From NCBI GenBank assembly GCA_002427845.1, contig DIYZ01000106.1, positions 1 through 32,490 on the forward strand: DNA of 32,490 nucleotides, read 5' to 3'. The notes under the pieces were generated by a model. That model did not search any database. It saw only the letters and a list, made by a program, of their open reading frames with translations, and was not told the origin of the DNA. Source of the stretch: Chloracidobacterium sp. UBA6041. GTDB taxonomy: Bacteria > Acidobacteriota > Blastocatellia > Pyrinomonadales > Pyrinomonadaceae. The translations under genes and the position numbers were made by a program. Positions 8,087 to 15,762 of the stretch are shown here, in pieces (position 1 is the stretch's first letter; every line of letters starts with the position of its first letter).

Positions 8087-8434
8087 TTGAATAGTAAGGA
8101 GGTGGGAACAGGCTGGACGTTTCTAACCGGCAAGCCGGACGATATTCTTCTCTTGCGTAAGTCGCTCGGGTTTTTCTACAACGACCCCAAAGAGGATGCT
8201 GACCGAAACAACCACTCTGGTATGATCGTGGTTGGGACCGAACCTCTTATGCGCTGGACAATGTGCGAAGGTGGGGCCAACCGTGAGTGGATCGCCACCG
8301 TCATCCGGACGGAAATGGACGCACCCTTCCAGGGAGCTGTGGATGGGGTGAGGCAGGCCGATCCGGCTGTTCATGTTCAGAGCACGGGAACTGTGAAACG
8401 AGCCGCTCCGGCTCTGCACGTTCACAGGAAATAA
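8087..8434 (+). pseudogene. C-terminal remnant of a SCO1/SenC copper chaperone
   Basis: The only start for this open frame is a TTG. The peptide from GWTFLTGKPDDILLLRKSLG onward, through NNHSGMIVVGTEPLMRW and ANREWIATVI, matches the C-terminal half of SCO1/SenC thioredoxin-fold proteins. That half includes the His (in NNHSG) that helps bind copper. The upstream half with the CxxxC copper site and signal anchor is missing, and upstream DNA in all frames shows nothing like it. The last 30 residues contain a DNA duplication (PAVHV and PALHV) and do not look like SCO. It is most likely a decayed gene and lies between the copper ATPase and the TonB receptor. SCO family assignment is from motif memory. 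Confidence 0.65.
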
Positions 8435-8459
8435 CCTTTTCTTTGGGAGAATATTCTAG

Positions 8460-8497
8460 AGAGCGGCGGCGTGAAGACGTCGCCGCTCTTAGTTTTG
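8460..8497 (+). terminator. Rho-independent terminator
   Basis: The stem AGAGCGGCG (8460-8468) pairs perfectly with CGCCGCTCT (8481-8489) around a 12-nt loop. It is followed by TAGTTTT. It lies 25 nt after the SCO remnant and ahead of the TonB receptor gene. Confidence 0.7.
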
Positions 8498-8559
8498 TCT
8501 AATGCAAGCTCACGGCGTAGTATGAATAAAAAAGGTTGAGAGCGAGCGGCGAGGAAACA

Positions 8560-11520
8560 ATGGACAAGGAGCAAGGAAAGGGCGAGGAACGTTCTCATCA
8601 TGACCGTGCAAAAAGATTCAGACTTGCAATAGCAACACTTTCCCTCCTTATCTCCGCATCTCCTGGTTTGCGCGCACAAGACTCCGCCACCACCGCTACG
8701 CTCGCCGGCTCTGTGCGTGACACCGCGGGAGCCACTATTCCAGGTGCAACCATTACACTGCGCCATCTCAACACCAACCAGACTCGACGCGTCACAACCG
8801 AAGCTGACGGCAGTTACCGGGTCTCCGCTCTCGCTGTTGGAGACTACGAGGTAAGAGCAGAAGCCGCCGGCTTCGCGCCTTATCTTAATCCTGATGTAAC
8901 GCTGGCGCTTGGCCGGGCCACTTCACTCGACATCTCTTTACCTCCAGCCGGTGTGAATGCTCAGGTGACAGTTACGGATAGGCCGCCCGCGCTCGATGCC
9001 ACCCAAACCGCCGTTACCACTTCGATTGATCCGGAGCGCATTGAGGAACTACCCGTCAACAGCCGCAACTATTTGGAGTTCACGCTGCTAGCTCCTGGAG
9101 TTGCTCCTTCGAATCAACAAGATTCCGGAAGCGGCGGCGCAGCGTCAGGGTCACCGCTTGCTGATAGTGGATTCACTTTCGGCGGTCTGCGTGCACGCAG
9201 CAACTCGATCTCTATTGACGGGCTGGACAATACAGATGAGACCACAGGCGCTGCCCGCATCGCTCTTTCACCGGAGATCATACGCGAGTTTCAGATCGTA
9301 AATAACGGCCAATCGGCCGAGTTTGGCGGGTCTGCCGGCGGAGCGATTAATGTGATTACCAGAGTGGGAGAAAATCAATTCCACGGGGACGCTTTCACGT
9401 TCTTCTCAAACGAACGCTTCAATGCCCGCGAACCCTTCGCCGATCGATCGCCGGCGAGCCGCTTGCGTTTCCGGCGGGTGCAGCCCGGCGTTGCCCTCGG
9501 AGGTCCCCTTAAACGTGACCGGCTATTCTTCTACGCCGCGGCGGAACAAGAGCACCTATCCGCCGAGGACGAAGCAGAGATTCCTTCGTCAACTCGCACG
9601 CGCATAAACTCGCTCTTAGCTTCCGGCTTCGCTCCGCGTCTTGCGGTAAGGTCACTTACAACCGGACGTTTTCGGATTGGTTCGGACGAAACCGAGATGG
9701 CCGGCAAGGTCACCTACATCGCTTCCCAACGTCACACATTGAACTTTCGTTTCGCCTTCACGAATCTCCGAGATCGCGGCGATGGCTTCAACACCGACGT
9801 CCTTACCGACAGATCCGCGCGCGGCTCGGTCTATACGAAAGACTATCAGTGGACCGGATCAGCCATCTCCGTTCTTTCACCGAAGGTAGTCAATGACCTC
9901 CGCTTTCAGGTGAGCAACCGCCGTGTCTTAACGCGTGCCGGCGATAGTGTCGGGCCTGGTGTAGAGATTGTTGGCCTCGCCCGCTTTGGCCGGCCCTTCG
10001 ACGCCGACGCCACGCGCCGCGAAACACGCGGGCAGATAGTCGAAAACATTTCCTCGGTCGAAGCGCACAGTGAGTGGAAGGGTGGCGTAACTGTCAACCA
10101 TGTTTCGCTCCGCAGCGATGCCCGCGACGGATTTGGCGGCCTCTTCATCTTTCGCACGGTTGATGACTTCGCTGCAGGTCGTCCGGCGATCTGGCGACAA
10201 GCGTTTGGCACGTTAGCCACCCAATTTGAGGTGACTAGTTTCGGCGTGTTTCTTCAGAATCAATGGCGCGCCACACCGCAACTAACTTTTAACCTGGGTG
10301 GACGCTACGACGTGGAACGTCTGCCGTCACCATTTCAGATTGACAAGAACAACTTCAGCCCGCGCCTCGGCATGGCCTGGAGTCCCGCAAAAGAATGGGT
10401 GGTGCGCGTCGGCTTTGGACTTTTTTATGATCGACTACCGCTCGCGTTTCTCAACCGCGCGATTCAGAAAAATGGCAGGCAAAGCTTTGAACAAATCGCC
10501 AGCGACGAAGACGCGGCGAGCGTCTTTGCCGCAACGGCGGGTGGTCGCGCTCTTACGCCCAGTGCTGGTATCGCTCCGTCGATCTTTCGCGCTGACCCCG
10601 GATTCGTTACACCCTACAGCGCGCAGATGAATGCCGGTGTCGAGCGACTGTTGAGTCAAGACATTACGATACGGGCCGATTATCTCTTTACGCGCGGTAT
10701 TCATCTTCCGCGTATTCGCAACATCAATCTTCTGGCGCCAGTCGTACTAACTGCCGCGAACGCGGCCACGCTCGGCATCTTAAACATCACCCCACAGCAA
10801 CTTGGTCGTCCTGTATTTGGACCGGGAAGAATCGATCCGCGTTTTGATTCCATTTACCAGATCGAAGATTCGGCAAGCTCCACTTACAACGGTCTGACTC
10901 TGGCCCTTAATAAACGGCTGAGTAACGAATTTGAGTTGCTTGCCTCCTACACGCTCTCGAAAACAACCGACGACGCCTCTGACTTTGGCGAGCAGCCTCA
11001 AAACCCTTTCGACTCGCGCGCAGAACGCGCGCTCTCGCGGCAGGAGGTGCGCCAACGTTTTGTCGTCAGCTCGCTATTTGATCTACCGTTTGGTGAAGAG
11101 GAAGCAAGCAAAGGCGGTGATAAAGAAGGCGATGATCTGCTGGGAACAATCCTGGGCCACATTGAGATCGCGCCCATTGTTACTTTGAGCAGCGGACGGC
11201 CGGTTAACGCGTTAACGGGAAGTGACGAAGAACGAAGCCGCGCCTTCCCTTTAACATCGCGGCCGCTTGGGTTGGGAAGAAACACTTTGCACACGCCAGG
11301 CTTTATCAACGTCGATCTTCGTGCGCTCAAATATTTTCCCTTCGGCGAGCGACGACGGCTCGACCTCGTGGTCGAAGCTTTCAATCTCTTGAACCACCCA
11401 AATGTTCTGGCTCTCAATCCTTTCTTTGGTTCGGGAGCGGCTCCCCTTTCGACCCTTCGCACCCCTACGTCATTTGCCGCCCCTCGACAAATCCGCTTCT
11501 CGATTGACTTTGAGTTTTAA
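8560..11520 (+). CDS. Oar-like TonB-dependent receptor with carboxypeptidase-regulatory-like domain
   Basis: About 986 residues from the ATG at 8560, chosen because GAGG lies 6 nt upstream. A TTG at 8536 is weaker. A signal peptide (LAIATLSLLISASPGLRAQ) precedes a beta-sandwich carboxypeptidase-regulatory-like domain (TLAGSVRDTAGATIPGATIT, then DGSYRVSALAVGDYEVRAEA). A plug domain follows (IEELPVNSRNYLEFTLLAPG, GLRARSNSISIDGLDNTDET, SAGGAINVITR). The rest is an outer-membrane beta-barrel ending in SIDFEF with the expected terminal Phe. Such proteins are abundant in Acidobacteriota and are thought to import large substrates. The substrate is unknown here, and no SusD-like or other partner gene is adjacent. 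A terminator upstream suggests independent transcription. Confidence 0.9.
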   Translation: MDKEQGKGEERSHHDRAKRFRLAIATLSLLISASPGLRAQDSATTATLAGSVRDTAGATIPGATITLRHLNTNQTRRVTTEADGSYRVSALAVGDYEVRAEAAGFAPYLNPDVTLALGRATSLDISLPPAGVNAQVTVTDRPPALDATQTAVTTSIDPERIEELPVNSRNYLEFTLLAPGVAPSNQQDSGSGGAASGSPLADSGFTFGGLRARSNSISIDGLDNTDETTGAARIALSPEIIREFQIVNNGQSAEFGGSAGGAINVITRVGENQFHGDAFTFFSNERFNAREPFADRSPASRLRFRRVQPGVALGGPLKRDRLFFYAAAEQEHLSAEDEAEIPSSTRTRINSLLASGFAPRLAVRSLTTGRFRIGSDETEMAGKVTYIASQRHTLNFRFAFTNLRDRGDGFNTDVLTDRSARGSVYTKDYQWTGSAISVLSPKVVNDLRFQVSNRRVLTRAGDSVGPGVEIVGLARFGRPFDADATRRETRGQIVENISSVEAHSEWKGGVTVNHVSLRSDARDGFGGLFIFRTVDDFAAGRPAIWRQAFGTLATQFEVTSFGVFLQNQWRATPQLTFNLGGRYDVERLPSPFQIDKNNFSPRLGMAWSPAKEWVVRVGFGLFYDRLPLAFLNRAIQKNGRQSFEQIASDEDAASVFAATAGGRALTPSAGIAPSIFRADPGFVTPYSAQMNAGVERLLSQDITIRADYLFTRGIHLPRIRNINLLAPVVLTAANAATLGILNITPQQLGRPVFGPGRIDPRFDSIYQIEDSASSTYNGLTLALNKRLSNEFELLASYTLSKTTDDASDFGEQPQNPFDSRAERALSRQEVRQRFVVSSLFDLPFGEEEASKGGDKEGDDLLGTILGHIEIAPIVTLSSGRPVNALTGSDEERSRAFPLTSRPLGLGRNTLHTPGFINVDLRALKYFPFGERRRLDLVVEAFNLLNHPNVLALNPFFGSGAAPLSTLRTPTSFAAPRQIRFSIDFEF

Positions 11521-11686
11521 GTGGAGGTAGACAGAATACTGCTGACGGTGCGTACAACTTTGTAAGGCTCCATCAGAACCTAAATACACTCCCGCAATGG
11601 CTGCTGACGTGAGTTCTAATGATGGTCTATTGAGGGACATTGTGGCCCTGTTTGATTCAGGCGAGTTACGTTAATCTACTCGCGCC

Positions 11687-11830
11687 ATGTTTCTGTTGCT
11701 ACATTCCGATGACTTAGTTTTTAGGCTTGGATATACCATCCTGATTTGCATCGCCATCGTTCTATTGCTGAGTTTCAGTGCTGCGCGACTTGCGAAGCCT
11801 AAAAAACGGAAGCGCGGCAAGAGAACTTGA
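11687..11830 (+). CDS. Tiny single-pass membrane protein with basic tail
   Basis: A 47-residue frame beginning MFLLLHSDDLVFRLGYTI. It has one hydrophobic helix (TILICIAIVLLLSF) and a strongly basic C-terminus (AKPKKRKRGKRT), the composition of a real N-out, C-in small membrane protein. No good ribosome site precedes the ATG. It sits alone between the TonB receptor and the CDF exporter. I do not recognise a family. It could be chance, but the charge pattern and clean stop support it. Confidence 0.4.
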   Translation: MFLLLHSDDLVFRLGYTILICIAIVLLLSFSAARLAKPKKRKRGKRT

Positions 11831-11854
11831 CTGCCGTTCAAAGGAGAACTTGTG

Positions 11855-11887
11855 ATGGCCACATGGTTCTGGTATGCGGCCGGCTAG
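11855..11887 (+). other. Possible 10-codon leader peptide or gene stub upstream of the CDF exporter
   Basis: A good ribosome site, AAAGGAG, at 11840-11846 precedes the reading frame MATWFWYAAG and a TAG stop, 81 nt before the CDF gene. The aromatic-rich start also resembles the beginning of a membrane protein, so it may be the stub of a deleted gene. I see no attenuator hairpin. Nothing else stands out in 11521-11686 or 11888-11968. Confidence 0.2.
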
Positions 11888-11968
11888 CGAGGTGAAGGCT
11901 TTGATTGAAGGCGCGAGCGGTCTGGGCAGTTAAAGCGCTCAAGGGTAGCATTCACACGAGGCAAAGAA

Positions 11969-13042
11969 ATGTCGAGTCATGACGATTCCAATCGAGACCA
12001 CTCGCACGAAGACGAACATTCGCATGCCGCGCCTGAACAGGATGAGAAGCAGCAGCACGGAAATGATCACGGCGACGGTGCACGTGGCCACACGCATGGG
12101 ACGATAGATCCTTCCATCATAGCCACCGAGCGGGGGCTATGGGCGATCAAGTGGTCATTCGTTGGCTTGTTCGCCACCACTTTGTTGCAGCTGTTAGTCG
12201 TCTATTTTTCCAGCAGTATCGCCCTTCTGGCCGATTCGATTCACAATCTCGGTGACGCCTGCACTGCCATCCCGTTGGGTATCGCTTTCATTCTCGGGAA
12301 GCGCAAACCCAGCAAGCGATTTACCTATGGCTACGGCCGAGTGGAAGATCTGGCGGGCGTGGTAGTAGTGCTTACTATTCTGTCCAGTGCGATCGTCGCG
12401 GGTTACGAATCCATCCAGCGCTTCCTTCACCCTCAACCGGTCAGCTACTTATGGGCTGTGGCCGCTGCCTCCGTCATTGGCTTTCTCGGCAACGAGGGAG
12501 TCGCTATTTTTCGCATTAAGGTGGGCAAGGAGATGGGTAGCGCTGCGCTGATCGCGGATGGTTACCACGCACGCATGGACGGCATTGCCAGTCTCGCCGT
12601 GTTGTTGAGCGTCATCGGAGTGTCGATGGGCTATCCCCTGGCTGACCCGATCATCGGCATTCTAATGACTCTCCTTATCTTGCGTATCGCGTGGGAATCG
12701 GCTGCGGCAGTCTTCACGCGTTTACTCGACGGCGTTGATCCGAATGTGGTGGATGAGATAAAGGGGGAGGCGAGTCGTAGCAAAGGTGTAGAGGACGTGA
12801 GTGAGGTCCGCGTACGCTGGCTGGGTCACCGCATGCACGCGGAACTAAATGTCGCAGTGGCTCAGGGACTTTCTGTTGAGGAGGGCCACAACGTTGCTAA
12901 CGAAGTGCGTCACGATCTGCTGCACAAGCTACAGTTTCTTTCGGGCGTGACGATTCACGTTGATCCGGCGAATGCATCAGGTGAAAAACACCATCACATC
13001 GAAGAGCATACGCACGATGGTGAACCCGCGCACTCGCACTAA
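11969..13042 (+). CDS. Cation diffusion facilitator (CDF, CzcD/ZnT-like) metal exporter
   Basis: 357 residues. An inner-membrane divalent cation/proton antiporter, most likely for Zn(2+) with possible Co or Cd. The His/Asp-rich cytoplasmic N-terminus (residues 1-45, with HSHEDEHSH and GHTHG) precedes six predicted membrane segments. The two metal-site motifs of the Zn-type CDF are present: H92xxxD96 (SIHNLGD) in helix 2 and H200xxxD204 (GYHARMD) in helix 5. The C-terminal cytoplasmic domain (VEDVSEVRVRWLGHRMHAEL, then VTIHVDP) is of the usual ferredoxin-like kind. It ends with a second His-rich tail (HHHIEEHTHDG). A CDF flanked by His-rich tails at both ends is consistent with metal buffering. 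Confidence 0.93.
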   Translation: MSSHDDSNRDHSHEDEHSHAAPEQDEKQQHGNDHGDGARGHTHGTIDPSIIATERGLWAIKWSFVGLFATTLLQLLVVYFSSSIALLADSIHNLGDACTAIPLGIAFILGKRKPSKRFTYGYGRVEDLAGVVVVLTILSSAIVAGYESIQRFLHPQPVSYLWAVAAASVIGFLGNEGVAIFRIKVGKEMGSAALIADGYHARMDGIASLAVLLSVIGVSMGYPLADPIIGILMTLLILRIAWESAAAVFTRLLDGVDPNVVDEIKGEASRSKGVEDVSEVRVRWLGHRMHAELNVAVAQGLSVEEGHNVANEVRHDLLHKLQFLSGVTIHVDPANASGEKHHHIEEHTHDGEPAHSH

Positions 13043-13065
13043 TGCGCGGTTTCAACGGTGAGCGA

Positions 13066-13200
13066 ATGAAGCGCTTCATTCTCAAATTCTTGCCGATCTT
13101 ATTGGCCTTCCTCCTTGGCATCTCCGCCAAAGCCGCTTGGGACAGGCGAGAGCAGATCCACAATGCTTGCGCTAATCTGTTCGCGTATTATCAAGACTGA
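13066..13200 (+). CDS. Small secreted or membrane-anchored hypothetical peptide
   Basis: A 44-residue frame starting at the ATG at 13066, 24 nt after the CDF stop. The N-terminus MKRFILKFLPILLAFLLGIS is a signal or anchor sequence. It is followed by a short charged part (AWDRREQIHNACANLFAYYQD). The ribosome site is weak (GGTGAG). The close spacing suggests cotranscription with the CDF gene. I do not recognise the family. Confidence 0.45.
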   Translation: MKRFILKFLPILLAFLLGISAKAAWDRREQIHNACANLFAYYQD

Positions 13201-13258
13201 AATCAACCTGATCCATTTCAACATTCAAATGAGCCATTACCTAAAAAGGGAGTCTGAA

Positions 13259-13620
13259 ATGATTTACGAAAGCAATCGATACGCGCACGGATTCTTCCCA
13301 AGTCTCTCGACCAGACGATCGCGTTTAATCTTCAGGTCACTTCTGACATCGTTTGTATTTGTATTCCTGATCTCGGTAGCCGCCGAGGATAAGCCGGCAG
13401 TAACAAACTCGGCGTCGCCAGCCGCCGCGATGGATTGGAAGGCTGTTGAGGTCGCGCTCGGGAAGGCCGGCGCAATGCAACCAGGTGATGTCTACAAGGT
13501 TAGCTTGCCGCGCACCGACCTGAGAGTCACGGTCGGATCCGTTCAGATGCTAAGAAGCTTGCGCGCGGACTTCGTGCTGCGCTCGACAAGATGAACATCG
13601 TCAGGGCTCAAGCGAAATAG
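13259..13620 (+). pseudogene. DUF1259 (LppY/LpqO-type) gene with its central part deleted
   Basis: A good ribosome site (AGGGAG, 8 nt upstream) starts at the ATG at 13259. A signal peptide region (SLLTSFVFVFLISVAAED) leads into DWKAVEVALGKAGAMQPGDV and YKVSLPRTDLRVTVGSVQ, the standard opening of DUF1259 proteins. The frame then runs into MLRSLRADFVLRSTR and stops at 13594. In the next frame, DAKKLARGLRAALDKMN to the TAG at 13620 reads like the normal DUF1259 C-terminal helix. The central domain of roughly 150-200 residues is therefore missing, and the two ends are joined out of frame. The family ends are recalled, not aligned. The function of intact members is unknown. Confidence 0.65.
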
Positions 13621-13665
13621 TAGCGTGTCAATTGTCGCCGGGGACGCTAACTAAGGAAGGTAATT

Positions 13666-14751
13666 ATGAAGTCTTTTGCAATTATTGCCGGAGTGGTTCT
13701 GTCAGTTCTACTCACAGTCTTCGCGGTTACCTGCACGGGAAAGGCGCCGCCGGCCAATCTACTAAACACTGCTTCGACTGATTTGCCTGCCCCTGATTCT
13801 TCCGTCGCTCTTCCAGCTGGCAACCTTCCGCTTCGCACCTTGCGGGACGTGCCGCTGAGTGGGGCCGCGTCTCGTTTCGACTACCAAAGCTTCGACCCAA
13901 ACACCGGCCGACTCTACATCGCACATCTCGGCGACGGCATTCTGACGGTGTTTGACGCAAGCAAAGAAACAGTGGTCGGCGATGTTAAGGATTTACCACG
14001 CGTCCACGCCGTGATTGCCATCCCCGAGCTTCACCGTATCTATGCTTCAGCTACCGGCTCGAACGAATTGGCGGTTATTGACGACAGCACCTTGCAGATC
14101 GTGGCGCGCGCGCCTGCCGGAGATTATCCGGACGGCATTGCCTTTGCGAGTAAGTTGAAGAAGATCTACGTCTCTGACTTGCATGGCAAGACAGAAACCG
14201 TGATTGATGCAAATACGAATCAACGACTGACGACGATTGCTCTTGGTGGAGGCGCGGGAAATACGCAGTATGATTCAGTTTCAGAACACGTCTTCGCCAC
14301 GGTGCATCGTCAGAATCAGCTAGCGGAGATCGATCCGACAAGAGACCAAGTCGTTGCCCGTTACGAGCTGCCTGGTTGCAGCGAAAGCCATGGCCTGCTT
14401 ATCGACAGCGAACACAGGTTGGCATTCGTTGCCTGCGAGGAGAATGCCAAGCTGGCGGTCTTTGATCTCGAAACGAAGAAAATGACGGCCATAAAGTCAA
14501 CCGGCGCGGACCCTGACGTGCTCGCCTTTGATAAGAGTTTGGGCCGACTCTACGTTGCTGCGGAGAGTGGCATCATTTCGATCTTCGATGAGCGTGGGCG
14601 AAATCTCGAAAAGGTCGGTGAAGGATTTTTTGCTCCCAAGGCTCACACCGTCGCCGTTGACAGCCGCACCCATCGGGTCTATTTCCCATTACAGAACGTG
14701 GGCGGGAAGCCCATTCTGAGAATCGCCCTGCCCTCTGATAAGCAGCTATGA
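13666..14751 (+). CDS. YncE-like beta-propeller protein
   Basis: 361 residues with a strong ribosome site (AAGGAAGG) ahead of the ATG. The N-terminal hydrophobic segment (SFAIIAGVVLSVLLTVFAV) sends it out of the cytoplasm. The following VTCTGK is only a poor lipobox. The rest consists of repeated blades with the pattern DxxTGRLYIAHLGDG, HRIYASATGSNELAVID, KIYVSDLHGKTETVID, HRLAFVACEENAKLAVFD and GRLYVAAESGIISIFD, typical of YncE/40-residue YVTN-type propellers. Such proteins often bind ligands or DNA at the surface. No enzymatic residues can be named. It follows the broken DUF1259 gene by 45 bp and may share its transcript. Confidence 0.82.
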   Translation: MKSFAIIAGVVLSVLLTVFAVTCTGKAPPANLLNTASTDLPAPDSSVALPAGNLPLRTLRDVPLSGAASRFDYQSFDPNTGRLYIAHLGDGILTVFDASKETVVGDVKDLPRVHAVIAIPELHRIYASATGSNELAVIDDSTLQIVARAPAGDYPDGIAFASKLKKIYVSDLHGKTETVIDANTNQRLTTIALGGGAGNTQYDSVSEHVFATVHRQNQLAEIDPTRDQVVARYELPGCSESHGLLIDSEHRLAFVACEENAKLAVFDLETKKMTAIKSTGADPDVLAFDKSLGRLYVAAESGIISIFDERGRNLEKVGEGFFAPKAHTVAVDSRTHRVYFPLQNVGGKPILRIALPSDKQL

Positions 14752-14752
14752 C

Positions 14753-14872
14753 GAAAGCATTGAGGCGTATCGAAAACAGATTCAAACGCTTCGAGGCGGG
14801 CCCAATGTCTGGGCGCGCGAGACCCACCCAGTCACCGCTTTGAACGAGATGAACATCGCGAAGAGGAGGTAG
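14753..14872 (+). pseudogene. Short orphan coding fragment, family not recognised
   Basis: Right after the YncE-like stop, another frame reads ESIEAYRKQIQTLRGGPNVW, then ARETHPVTALNEMNIAKRR and a stop. It has no start codon or ribosome site and overlaps the 3' end of the endonuclease frame on the other strand. The amino-acid pattern looks like the C-terminus of a real protein cut by a rearrangement. I cannot assign it. Confidence 0.3.
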
Positions 14873-15683
14873 CTGACGAATGAAGAGGGCGCTGCGTCCT
14901 CGCCAGCCAGCAACGCCTTCTCATACAAGAATTTCGGCAAACTTCACTTTCTGCTACGTGATTGTTTGCCCTTGAAAGCGAGGGACTCAAGATATATAAG
15001 GCGGACGTCTTTAAAAATGGGGCGATCGTCTTTTTGGTCCCCGACCTCAACCACTCGATGCATGTCGATAGGTCGTTGGTCCAGTCTTCGTTAACTGCTT
15101 GGGGGATAGGCTGGTAAACCTCAATTAGTTCGGGAGCGGAAGGTCGGGGACGAAGCCACGAGCCAACCGTATACATGAAGGTATTCCAGTCGTTCGTTGA
15201 AGGATGCATAGATACAGCAAGGATATCAAACTCTCCGAAACGGTACGGTCTTGTGGGCAATCCGGTCGCTTTGTCCTTACCACCCCTAGTGCGCTGCGTC
15301 TCCACTACATACTTCCCGTTTCGCACTTTCGGTTCGCCGCTCTCCTTCCGTTGCATTTTGACCTGAATGTTTATCCGACTGATCGAGTCTTCGATAAGGA
15401 AGTCGTATGCCGCATCTCCAGGGGGCGTCACATCTTTCCAACCCTCCAGTTTTCCGAGAACTTCAACGAGGAAGGCCGCCTCCGCGATGATGCCCCGAAT
15501 GCCGCGCAACGTGAGGTCGCTCGCGCGGTCTATTGCTTCTAAGATCACCTCGGCTTGGGTGTTGAGTTTTGCCTCTATGGCATGGATGGGTATTGTTTTG
15601 CGCAGGTATTGAAAAACCTCTAGACGCTCCTGTTCAGTACAGGCCTCGAGGAGCTGTATGACTTCATCTTTTTTTGTCATCAA
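14832..15683 (-). CDS. Type II restriction endonuclease, PD-(D/E)XK-like, probably frameshifted near the 3' end
   Basis: 283 residues as it stands. An all-helical N-terminus precedes a nuclease-like core with Glu68 (IIAEAAF), Asp94 (AAYDFLIED), Gln107 and Lys109 (INIQVKMQ), i.e. a PD-QxK variant of the PD-(D/E)XK fold. It is divergent to, and 79 bp from, a DNA methyltransferase, so it should cut the site that enzyme protects. The last 50 or so residues become Arg/Ser/Cys-rich, typical of out-of-frame reading. If the A5 run (plus strand T5 at 15031-15035) had six bases, the frame would continue KKDDRPIFKDVRLIYLESLA and end at 14944, giving about 246 residues. Either a frameshift mutation or a sequencing error is possible. 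The recognition site is unknown. Confidence 0.65.
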   Translation of the reverse strand: MMTKKDEVIQLLEACTEQERLEVFQYLRKTIPIHAIEAKLNTQAEVILEAIDRASDLTLRGIRGIIAEAAFLVEVLGKLEGWKDVTPPGDAAYDFLIEDSISRINIQVKMQRKESGEPKVRNGKYVVETQRTRGGKDKATGLPTRPYRFGEFDILAVSMHPSTNDWNTFMYTVGSWLRPRPSAPELIEVYQPIPQAVNEDWTNDLSTCIEWLRSGTKKTIAPFLKTSALYILSPSLSRANNHVAESEVCRNSCMRRRCWLARTQRPLHSSATSSSRCSSRSKR

Positions 15684-15721
15684 AGCGGTTTCGCGTGATG
15701 CGCGTTATGATTGAAAATCAA

Positions 15722-15732
15722 CTTAGTCTAAG
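15722..15732. promoter_or_regulatory. Palindrome CTTAGTCTAAG in the restriction-modification intergenic region
   Basis: A perfect 11-bp dyad lies in the 79-bp gap between the divergent endonuclease and methyltransferase genes. This is where restriction systems often carry a controller or methyltransferase operator. No controller-protein gene is visible, so self-control by the methyltransferase is the simpler idea. Confidence 0.3.
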
Positions 15733-15762
15733 CTACTCTGCGACCGCTTGACCAGAACAACT

